From positions 1-12,532 of the forward strand of contig CAIYOB010001341.1 in NCBI GenBank assembly GCA_903927685.1: a stretch of DNA of 12,532 nt. Reading direction: 5' to 3'. Shown here piece by piece: positions 7,274-12,532 of the stretch (position 1 is the stretch's first letter; each line of letters opens with the position of its first letter). The position numbers and the translations under genes are program-made. Origin of the DNA: an uncultured Planctomycetaceae bacterium (GTDB lineage: Bacteria; Planctomycetota; Planctomycetia; Pirellulales; Pirellulaceae). The notes beneath the pieces were generated by a model that was not told where the DNA came from, ran no database searches, and saw only the letters and a list, made by a program, of their open reading frames with translations.

Positions 7274-8845
7274 CTAGCCGCCGGCGAGGATGGCCTCCAG
7301 GCGGTCGCGCAGCCGCTGCAGCTGTTCGGGGTACTGGGCAGCGACGTCGGTCTGTTCGCCCGGATCTTGCGACAGATCGAACAACCGTTCGTTGAACGCA
7401 GGTTTCGCGGCCTTGGCGACATCCGTCTTGATGGTTCCGGTCTTCGCCGCTTCCGTCTTGGCCGCTTTCTTGGCAGCCGACTTGGCGCCCGTCCGCTGCC
7501 GCACCAGCTTCCAATCGCCCATGCGCAGGCCCAGGTTATTTCCGACATTGTCCTGCTGCAGCAGTTCGGCTCGGCCGTGTGCGCCTGGGACGCCGAGCAG
7601 GACATCCAGCACGTTGCAGCTGTCGCGACAGGCGCCGTCCGGCACGTTCTGGCCGGCCAGGGCTGCACAGCTGGCGGCCAGGTCGACCGTGCAGACCAGT
7701 TGGTCGGAGACGCCCGGTTGGATGCGGCCTTTCCAGCGCGTGATGAACGGCGTCCGCGTGCCGCCCTCGAACACGCTGTACTTGCCGCCGCTGTACGGGC
7801 CCGCGGGCTTGTGATCGCCCAACTTCTCGACCGCCCCGTCCTGGTAGCCGTCGTCCAGCACCGGGCCGTTGTCCGAACACAGGACGACCAGCGTCTGCTC
7901 GGCCAGGCAGAGCCGGTCCAGGGTCTGCATCAACTGGCCCACCGACCAGTCGAACTCCCGGATCGCATCGCCGCGAAAGCCCAGCGTCGTCTGGCCTTGG
8001 AACCGTTCGTGCGGCATCCGCGGAACGTGGATGTCGTGCGAGGCGAAGAACAGGAAGAACGGCCGCGCTCGATTCTCCTCGATCCAGCGGACTGATTGCT
8101 GCACCCACATGTCGGCCAGATCTTCGTCGCGAAAGCGGGCCTTGGTGCCGCCCGTGTAGAACCCGATCCGGCCGATCCCGTTATGGATCGTGTTGTTGTG
8201 GCCGTGGGACCAGTCCATTCGCAGCAGGTGCCGGTGCGTGATGCCGGTGGGATGGTCCGCGGACGGAGCTTCGTTGCCCACCCACAGCGGATCGGCCGGA
8301 TCGAGGCCCAGGACGCGATGGTCCTGGACGAAGACCTGCGGGACGCGGTCGTTGGTGGTCGGCAGCAGGAAGCAGTGATCGAACCCGATTTCCAGCGGGC
8401 CGGGCTTCAGTTCGCCGTTCCAGTCCGGGGCTGGGTCGCCCAGCCCCAGGTGCCATTTGCCGACCACGGCGGTGGCGTAGCCGGCGCGTTTCAGCAGCGA
8501 GGCGATGGTCTCGGTGCCGGGCCGGATGATCGCCGGGCCGTTGGGCGGGGCGATTCCCGTGTTGGGCGCGCGGAGGGCGTACGTCCCCGTCAGGAACGAG
8601 AATCGGGTGGGCGTGCAGGTCGAGGCGGAGCAATAGCCGCTGGTGAACCGCAGACCCTCGGCGGCCAGCCGATCGATGTTCGGCGTCTGGACGGCGGTGG
8701 CTCCGTTGCACGAGACATCGCCGAAGCCCAGGTCGTCGGCCATGATCACGACGACATTCGGCTTGGCCGGCGATTCGGCCGCCGTGACGACACCGGAAAC
8801 GAGCAGGCCCAGTAGTGCCAACGGGGCGAGGATTCTGTTCTTCAT
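7274..8845 (-). CDS. Secreted sulfatase, formylglycine (arylsulfatase A) type
   Basis: The product has 523 residues and is a family S1 sulfatase, expected to hydrolyse sulfate esters on a glycan or small substrate outside the cytosol. A signal peptide spans about residues 1-23 (MKNR, Leu-rich core, VTAA before ES). D37-D38 in MADDLGFGD are metal ligands. C77 in CTPTR is the cysteine converted to formylglycine by a maturase. G129-KWHLG-134 and D325-N326 in CSDNG complete the active site. I chose the ATG at 8845 over one 16 codons upstream because AAGGAG lies six bases before it and the signal peptide starts directly there. Near the C-terminus a Lys/Ala-rich segment (about 454-482) interrupts the usual link between KLVR and LFDLSQDPGEQTDVA. 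The gene ends 42 bases before the ATPase fusion on the same strand, so co-transcription is possible but its biological link to metal transport is unclear. The natural substrate cannot be told from sequence. Confidence 0.95.
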   Translation of the reverse strand: MKNRILAPLALLGLLVSGVVTAAESPAKPNVVVIMADDLGFGDVSCNGATAVQTPNIDRLAAEGLRFTSGYCSASTCTPTRFSFLTGTYALRAPNTGIAPPNGPAIIRPGTETIASLLKRAGYATAVVGKWHLGLGDPAPDWNGELKPGPLEIGFDHCFLLPTTNDRVPQVFVQDHRVLGLDPADPLWVGNEAPSADHPTGITHRHLLRMDWSHGHNNTIHNGIGRIGFYTGGTKARFRDEDLADMWVQQSVRWIEENRARPFFLFFASHDIHVPRMPHERFQGQTTLGFRGDAIREFDWSVGQLMQTLDRLCLAEQTLVVLCSDNGPVLDDGYQDGAVEKLGDHKPAGPYSGGKYSVFEGGTRTPFITRWKGRIQPGVSDQLVCTVDLAASCAALAGQNVPDGACRDSCNVLDVLLGVPGAHGRAELLQQDNVGNNLGLRMGDWKLVRQRTGAKSAAKKAAKTEAAKTGTIKTDVAKAAKPAFNERLFDLSQDPGEQTDVAAQYPEQLQRLRDRLEAILAGG

Positions 8846-8851
8846 GAAGGA

Positions 8852-8857
8852 CTCCTT
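8852..8857 (-). promoter_or_regulatory. Ribosome binding site that fixes the sulfatase start
   Basis: The minus strand reads AAGGAG here, six bases before the ATG at 8845. The alternative upstream ATG at 8893 lies inside the end of the Rpn gene and would put 16 polar residues before the signal peptide. Confidence 0.75.
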
Positions 8858-8873
8858 CAGCGTTTCAGCGTTT
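8858..8873. repeat. Two direct copies of an octamer upstream of the sulfatase
   Basis: CAGCGTTT occurs twice in tandem on the plus strand, in the 37-base gap between the Rpn gene and the sulfatase and just upstream of its ribosome binding site. It could be another short intergenic tandem repeat or chance; no known operator is recognised. Confidence 0.5.
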
Positions 8874-8882
8874 GCCCCCCAG

Positions 8883-9917
8883 TCAAGGTTCACGCGACCG
8901 CAGGCGTTGCTGCAGATTCGCCAGCAGGGCAGTCAGTTCGCTGATCGTTCGTTCGCGCAGCGTCGCCGTCGAACTGGGCTCGTCGCCCAGCAGCTGTTGC
9001 AGAATCTGAATCTTTCCAGACGCTTCGCCTTTCAGCAGTCCTTCTTCCAGTCCTTTCTCCAGTCCTTTCTCCAGTCCTTTCTCCAGTCCTTTTTCCAACC
9101 CCTCTTTCAAGCCTTCCTGCCGGCCTTCCTGCCGGCCTTCCTGCCGGCCTTCTTGCCGGCCTTCTTGCCGGCCTTCCTGCCGGCCTTCCTGCCGGCCTTC
9201 CTGCCGCGCGCTGTCCAAGCCCCACTGATAGTCGCGTTGTGCCTTCAAACGCTGGTCGTACATCATCCGGTCCTCCGTCTTGGCCGCGATCGCTTCGACC
9301 ACGGAAATCGCTTGCTGAAACTCGACTCCCGGCAACAAGGCCCGCAACCGGTCCGGCTCGTAGCTGTCGGCAAACAAAAAGAAAAAAGCCCATTGCTCGA
9401 TCACCGGCGCCGCCGAAATCGCCTCCTCCTGCAAATTATACTTCAGCAGCTCCACCGTGTGTACTTCGATGGAATCGGAAATCTCCAGGCCGTGCTCCGG
9501 GTCCGCGAGCCGGAAACGGTGGTGAGGGACCGTGTCCCCGGGAAACAGGTTCTTGCTGAGCAGGCAAATCGAGATCGCCGACCGCAGAAGCGTATAGGTT
9601 TCGCCGAGATCCAGTTGATCGACGTACATCCTACAGGCGTAGTAGGCCAGCCGGGGCAGCAGCCCGGCAGAAACCGTGACCTGCATCTCGACGTCCAGCC
9701 ACCGGTCCGCTGCATCGCGAGCCCGGATGTCCAGCACGATCTGCTTGTCGCCCGCAAATTCCTGGTAGCTGAACGGATTCAGGATCTCGACATGCACAAT
9801 CGGCTGGGCAAGCTTCAGGATGGCGTTGAGCAGCCCGATCAGAACGGCCACGTTCTCCGGACTGCCAAACACCTTCTTGAAGACGAAATCGACGGTGGGT
9901 TTGATTCCCAGCAACAT
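8883..9917 (-). CDS. Rpn-family PD-(D/E)XK nuclease/putative transposase with repeat tail
   Basis: The product has 344 residues. The N-terminus (MLLGIKPTVDFVFKKVFG, LIGLLNAIL) is the standard opening of the Rpn/PDDEXK_2 family, whose E. coli members are recombination-promoting DNA nucleases. Candidate catalytic residues are D63 in VLDIRARD and E77/Q79 in DVEMQ, with Gln replacing the usual Lys as is common in this family. The C-terminal third carries about seven EGRQ units followed by GLEK/GLKE units, a charged helical tail encoded by 12-base tandem repeats. Proteins of this layout occur in many copies in planctomycetes and cyanobacteria; their physiological role there is unknown, and they are usually annotated as transposases without being shown to move DNA. 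AGGA lies five bases and GGAGG ten bases before the ATG. It ends 37 bases before the sulfatase start and may be an independent insertion into the locus; no flanking inverted repeats or target duplications were seen. Confidence 0.9.
   Translation of the reverse strand: MLLGIKPTVDFVFKKVFGSPENVAVLIGLLNAILKLAQPIVHVEILNPFSYQEFAGDKQIVLDIRARDAADRWLDVEMQVTVSAGLLPRLAYYACRMYVDQLDLGETYTLLRSAISICLLSKNLFPGDTVPHHRFRLADPEHGLEISDSIEVHTVELLKYNLQEEAISAAPVIEQWAFFFLFADSYEPDRLRALLPGVEFQQAISVVEAIAAKTEDRMMYDQRLKAQRDYQWGLDSARQEGRQEGRQEGRQEGRQEGRQEGRQEGRQEGLKEGLEKGLEKGLEKGLEKGLEEGLLKGEASGKIQILQQLLGDEPSSTATLRERTISELTALLANLQQRLRSREP
9046..9201. repeat. In-frame 12-bp tandem repeats in the Rpn gene (two families)
   Basis: Thirteen successive 12-base units run without a break. 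9046-9093 holds four copies of TCCAGTCCTTT(C/T); 9094-9117 holds two diverged transitional units; 9118-9201 holds seven copies of TGCCGGCCTTC(C/T). On the coding strand these give EGRQ units followed by GLEK units. Because the unit is a multiple of three, copy-number change would lengthen or shorten the tail without a frameshift. Confidence 0.95.
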
Positions 9918-9953
9918 GGCATTCCTGCCTCCCGACTGGCTGCTTGCCGGAGC

Positions 9954-9982
9954 ATGATACCGCGGTTGACCGCGGCCGTCGA
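9954..9982 (-). promoter_or_regulatory. Candidate promoter for the Rpn gene with palindrome in spacer
   Basis: Read on the minus strand, TCGACG (9982-9977, four of six to the -35 consensus) and TATCAT (9959-9954, five of six to the -10) are separated by 17 bases. Nearly all of the spacer is an inverted repeat, CCGCGGT-TG-ACCGCGG on the plus strand (9960-9975). An operator between the two promoter elements would suit a repressor, but in GC-rich DNA such a palindrome can occur by chance. Confidence 0.3.
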
Positions 9983-10109
9983 CCTGCCAAGTGGTCGATC
10001 CGAACCAATTGGGGCCAGCGGCGAGGAGATCCGCTTGGCGTTGGAAGCCGAGATCGGGACCTTACCAGGGGTGGGACAGCGTGGTACCCTCAACGGCACG
10101 CGGCGGACA

Positions 10110-10139
10110 TTGGCATTCCAGCGTTGCCTTACTATAACA
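10110..10139 (+). promoter_or_regulatory. Sigma70-like promoter giving a leaderless start
   Basis: TTGGCA (10110-10115) and TATAAC (10134-10139) are separated by 18 bases, each five of six to the sigma70 consensus. Transcription would begin about seven bases after the -10, at roughly 10145-10147, next to the ATG at 10144. No ribosome binding site is present before that ATG. Together this suggests a leaderless or nearly leaderless mRNA for the CoA-binding protein. Confidence 0.45.
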
Positions 10140-10143
10140 CGGT

Positions 10144-10545
10144 ATGACCATTCAGCAGCAGATCGAAGCGTTCCTGTCGGGTGCACCCCACGCGGTGGTC
10201 GGCGCGTCGCAAGACCGGGAGAAGTACGGAAACAAGGTCCTGCGGGCCTACCTGCAGGGCCGGCGGACCGTCTATCCGGTCAATCCCAAGGCCGACCAGG
10301 TGGAAGGGCTGGCTGCCTATCCGGATCTCGCCAGCCTGACGCAGGCCGTGCACGGCGTGTCAATCATCACGCCTCCGCCCGTCACGGAGCAAGTCGTTGC
10401 CCAGGCCGTACGACTGGGCATCCAGCACCTCTGGCTGCAGCCCGGCGCCGAGAGTCAGGCCGCGGTGGAACTGGCCCAGCAAGCCGGCATGAACGTCATC
10501 TGGGGCGGACCTTGCATCCTGGTAGTGATGCGATTCCGGGAGTGA
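10144..10545 (+). CDS. CoA-binding domain protein, YccU-like
   Basis: The product has 133 residues, typical for the single-domain CoA_binding_2 (YccU-like) family, a Rossmann-type fold related to the CoA-binding part of succinyl-CoA synthetases. Visible features are VVGAS at 18-22 followed by KYG at 27-29, VYPVNPK at 43-49, TPP at 76-78, WLQPGAES at 97-104 and a conserved cysteine in GGPCILV near 122-128. All are characteristic of the family. The proteins bind CoA, but their reaction or regulatory role is not established; a general housekeeping or stress role is only a guess. The ATG at 10144 is chosen because homologues start with a short helix like MTIQQQIEAFL just before the first strand. 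A promoter-like sequence ends five bases upstream, and the TGA stop abuts a large inverted-repeat element. Confidence 0.93.
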   Translation: MTIQQQIEAFLSGAPHAVVGASQDREKYGNKVLRAYLQGRRTVYPVNPKADQVEGLAAYPDLASLTQAVHGVSIITPPPVTEQVVAQAVRLGIQHLWLQPGAESQAAVELAQQAGMNVIWGGPCILVVMRFRE

Positions 10546-10642
10546 GCATCGTTCGAGAGACGACTGTCGTCTTTCGCTCCGCGAAAGAACGTCCTTTCGC
10601 GGAGCGAAAGGAGACAATCTGACCGTTTCTCGAACGAGGCTC
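10544..10642. repeat. Nested inverted-repeat element between convergent genes
   Basis: The core is a perfect 17-base inverted repeat, CTTTCGCTCCGCGAAAG (10571-10587) and its reverse complement (10594-10610), with a six-base loop AACGTC. Each arm is itself an imperfect hairpin (CTTTCGC/GCGAAAG around three bases). An outer pair of 15-base arms with one mismatch (10544-10558 and 10628-10642, containing TCGTTCGAGA) closes the whole element, and a small palindrome GACGAC-T-GTCGTC lies at 10559-10571. The element begins within the stop codon of the CoA-binding gene and ends 40 bases before the end of the convergent Uma2 gene. It could end transcription from both sides, although no T-run follows, or be a REP/MITE-like dispersed element able to form a cruciform. 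Confidence 0.85.
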
Positions 10643-10681
10643 AAGGGGGCCGCAAATGGTGGCAACGGGGGCGGACGGCGA

Positions 10682-11401
10682 TCAGGATCCTGCAGCGGCC
10701 AGCCGCGAGGCAAAGGCGGCATGTTCGGGCGTGGCCAAGCCTTCGTCCAGGACCTGGAGCGTGGCAGCCAGATCACCGCGGAGCAGAGCGGTCGGATCCA
10801 GCCACAGGCCGGGGAAGGTCTCGCTCCGCACAACACCGCGTTCGTCCGCTGCCAGGCATTCGTAGCGCCCGCCGCGAAGCACGAACCAGTCGAGTTGCTG
10901 ATCGAGGACGCGCCACACGATGTATTCTTGAACGCCGCTGCGGCGGTACGCATGCCGTTTTGCGTTCAGGTCATAGCTGGCGCTGCTCGAGGCCACCTCC
11001 GCCACGAGTTCCGGGGCCGCCTCGACGTAGTCATCCGGACTGATCCGCACCTGACCGCCGCGTTCGGGAGCGATGAACAGCATCGCGTCCGGTTGCGGCT
11101 CGTTGTCCAGGTCCAACCGAACGGTGGCCTTGCCGGCGACTTCGACTCCCGGAGTCCGGGCCTGATAGTGGCCCAGCCAACCGATGATCTTGGCACGGGG
11201 GCTACCGTGACGGCGGACGCGAACGGGCGAGGGTATGTAGACGACTCCTTCGATGAGCTCCGCTTTCTTCAGGCCCGGCATCGCCGCATACCGCCGCTCG
11301 AATTCGTCGCGCGTCAGCTGGTCGCCCGCTTCCAACGCCGGGACGGCCGGAAGGGGAACCTTGCCGCACGCCCGCCGTTCGCTTGTGGAAGTCGTCATCA
11401 C
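10682..11401 (-). CDS. Uma2-family PD-(D/E)XK endonuclease-like protein
   Basis: The product has 239 residues. The Uma2 (DUF820) core is clear: LTRDEFERRY at 29-38, KAELIEGVVY at 46-55, the PD motif P104-D105 after EPQ, the catalytic glutamate candidate E135 in PELVAEVASSSASYD, lysine K148 in LNAKRHAYR, then GVQEYIVW. These fit a restriction-endonuclease-like fold with D105, E135 and K148 as the likely active site. Uma2 proteins are strongly expanded in planctomycetes and cyanobacteria, and their biological role is not known. About 20 residues precede the usual family start, and the last about 45 residues form an extra segment of helices and disorder. The ATG at 11401 is followed by another at 11398, and neither has a clear ribosome binding site. 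It lies convergent to the CoA-binding gene and divergent from the alkylation-repair gene, so it is probably transcribed alone. Confidence 0.9.
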   Translation of the reverse strand: MMTTSTSERRACGKVPLPAVPALEAGDQLTRDEFERRYAAMPGLKKAELIEGVVYIPSPVRVRRHGSPRAKIIGWLGHYQARTPGVEVAGKATVRLDLDNEPQPDAMLFIAPERGGQVRISPDDYVEAAPELVAEVASSSASYDLNAKRHAYRRSGVQEYIVWRVLDQQLDWFVLRGGRYECLAADERGVVRSETFPGLWLDPTALLRGDLAATLQVLDEGLATPEHAAFASRLAAAGS

Positions 11402-11688
11402 ACCGCACCGGACAAAAGCCTGCGAGATCGAGGAGGAGCCTATCTAGTCAAGATAGCCGACTGGATAGCACCGGGCAAGACGCTGCGGAGTGGGACACGC
11501 GGCCGAGTGGGACCAAGCTGCGTGGCGGAGGGACCTGGGCCGAAGGGAGGAGCTGTTAGAGCCCGGCGGCCGCCTCGATTCTATCCGCCGGAAACGTCGG
11601 CTGGTAAAATGGCTGGCGGTTGTGCTTGCCGGGATCTGGCGTGAGCCCGGGGCGTCCCGCCATCGACGAAGGAAAGGTTGAAGCCAGT
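11402..11688. other. Divergent intergenic region without a convincing signal
   Basis: This region separates the Uma2 gene (minus) from the AlkD-like gene (plus). It contains a small hairpin, CTATCT-AGTCA-AGATAG at 11440-11456, which includes a TTGACT on the minus strand, but no matching -10 at proper spacing. On the plus strand, TAAAAT near 11605 is a possible -10 without a good -35. Two open reading frames here are short and have no recognisable protein features. Confidence 0.5.
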
Positions 11689-12447
11689 ATGGTTCGCCGC
11701 AAACCGATCGAGCCCTGTCCAGCGGTTGGCCTGGAAGCGAGCGCCCGGACTGCCCAACAGCGGCTCCGCAGCCTCGGCTGCCCCCAGCAGGCCGCCATCC
11801 TGGCCCGGTTCTTCAAGACCGGTCCCGGCCAGTACGGCGAAGGCGACCGGTTCATCGGGGTGAAGGTTCCCGTCACGCGCAAGGTTGCCAAGGAGTTCAA
11901 GAGCCTGCCCCTGCCCGAAGTCGAGTGCCTTCTGTATTCCGAGATCCACGAGGAGCGGCTGCTGGCCCTCGTGATCCTGGTCGGCCAGTTCGAACGGGGC
12001 GACGAGGCCGCCAGGACGCCGATCTATCGTTTCTACCTCGCCCGCACGAGCCACATCAACAACTGGGATCTGGTGGACTTGTCGGCCCCGCAAATCGTCG
12101 GCGGCTATTTGCAGAACCGGAGCCGCAAGCCGCTCGACGGGCTGGCGAAATCGGCCAGCCTCTGGGAACGGCGCATCAGCATCCTTGCGACCCACTGGTT
12201 CATCCGTCACGGAGACTTTGCCGACACGCTCAAGATCGCCGAACGGCTCCTGGCGGACAAGGAAGACTTGATCCACAAGGCCGTGGGCTGGATGCTCAGG
12301 GAGGTTGGGAAGCGGGATGTGGCAACGCTGGAGACGTTTCTGAGCCGGCACTGCCGGAGCATGCCGCGAACGATGCTCAGGTACGCCATCGAACGGTTCC
12401 CGGACGAGAAGCGGCGGGTGTACCTCACGGGGATGCGCGAGCCCTGA
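11689..12447 (+). CDS. AlkD-like DNA alkylation repair protein
   Basis: The product has 252 residues and belongs to the HEAT-like-repeat DNA glycosylase family (AlkC/AlkD), which removes N3- and N7-alkylated bases. Bacillus cereus AlkD uses W109, D113, R148 and W187. Here W126 and D130 in NNWDLVD keep the four-residue spacing, R162 in LWERRISIL matches R148, and W201 in KAVGWMLRE lies 39 residues after R162, exactly as in AlkD. This supports a catalytically competent enzyme. YGEGDRFIGVKVPVTRK near residue 45-60 is also typical of the family. The frame is open from an ATG at 11620, but the extra 23 residues are Gly/Pro-rich and unlike the family. I therefore prefer the ATG at 11689, which is preceded by a purine-rich AAGGAAAGG about 12 bases upstream. 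It appears to be a single-gene unit; no Ada or AlkA neighbour is visible. Confidence 0.93.
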   Translation: MVRRKPIEPCPAVGLEASARTAQQRLRSLGCPQQAAILARFFKTGPGQYGEGDRFIGVKVPVTRKVAKEFKSLPLPEVECLLYSEIHEERLLALVILVGQFERGDEAARTPIYRFYLARTSHINNWDLVDLSAPQIVGGYLQNRSRKPLDGLAKSASLWERRISILATHWFIRHGDFADTLKIAERLLADKEDLIHKAVGWMLREVGKRDVATLETFLSRHCRSMPRTMLRYAIERFPDEKRRVYLTGMREP

Positions 12448-12532
12448 CGGCGCACGAGCACCCCACGAGGTTTTCGCGGTTCGTCGGCGGGGCTGATGTG
12501 TCACCCGCGTGGTTTCGGACGCGGTCTTGCGA

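Noticed and set aside
4904..8095. Very long plus-strand open frame of 1063 codons
   Set aside because: It runs antisense to the ATPase and sulfatase, which carry complete catalytic motifs. Its translation is Arg/Gln/Gly-rich without any domain, as expected for a GC-rich antisense shadow.
9034..9210. CRISPR-like array
   Set aside because: The units are contiguous 12-base coding repeats with no spacers.
8883..9917. Rpn gene as a mobile element with defined ends
   Set aside because: No terminal inverted repeats or target-site duplication were found around it, so only the coding gene is annotated.
8643..10622. Plus-strand open frame of 659 codons with FLPAFLPAFLPA repeats
   Set aside because: The repeats are the antisense reading of the 12-base tandem repeats of the Rpn gene, whose own frame has the family motifs.
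11440..11456. Small hairpin with TTGACT as a promoter for the Uma2 gene
   Set aside because: No acceptable -10 lies 16-18 bases downstream, and six-base arms are too short to call a terminator or operator.
11581..12504. Minus-strand open frame of 307 codons
   Set aside because: It is antisense to the AlkD-like gene, which conserves its catalytic Trp, Asp and Arg.

Overview
The window looks like a chromosomal segment of a GC-rich planctomycete (Planctomycetota, probably near the Pirellulales). This is inferred from gene content, not from a marker gene: a formylglycine-type sulfatase and an Asp-box sialidase-like protein with signal peptides, an Rpn-family protein with an EGRQ-type repeat tail, a Uma2 nuclease, and short heptamer or hairpin repeats between genes. 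High GC leaves long open frames opposite the real genes; these were rejected as shadows.

Positions 1-9917 hold seven genes, all on the minus strand. In transcription order they are: an Rpn-family PD-(D/E)XK protein (9917-8883); a secreted sulfatase (8845-7274); a very large membrane protein (7231-3932) that fuses a P1B-type metal ATPase to a C-terminal HflK-like SPFH domain; an HflC-like SPFH protein with a histidine-rich N-terminus (3889-2711); a second, stand-alone HflK-like SPFH protein (2714-1818); a small membrane-anchored protein with an NTF2/SnoaL-like look (1821-1279); and a secreted sialidase-like protein (1282 to beyond the left edge). The last four are joined by three successive 4-base stop/start overlaps (GTGA, GTGA, ATGA), so they are almost certainly one translationally coupled operon. 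The ATPase fusion precedes them by only 42 bases and the sulfatase precedes the ATPase by 42 bases.

The most interesting content is the ATPase-HflK / HflC / HflK block (1818-7231). It contains three SPFH modules, one covalently attached to a metal pump. The pump has no N-terminal heavy-metal-binding domain, and its usual SEHP motif reads SEHL. Histidine-rich segments occur in its own nucleotide-binding region and in the HflC partner. A reasonable reading is a metal-transport complex held in, or regulated by, an HflK/HflC-like ring in the inner membrane; the metal and direction are not determined.

The right part (10144-12532) is ordinary accessory content: a CoA-binding YccU-like protein on the plus strand (10144-10545), a strong nested inverted-repeat element (10544-10642) between convergent genes, a Uma2-family protein on the minus strand (11401-10682), and an AlkD-like DNA alkylation repair protein on the plus strand (11689-12447). 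The 226-base divergent region 9918-10143 carries a good sigma70-like promoter that would give the CoA-binding gene a leaderless transcript. No tRNA, rRNA, CRISPR array or insertion sequence was seen.
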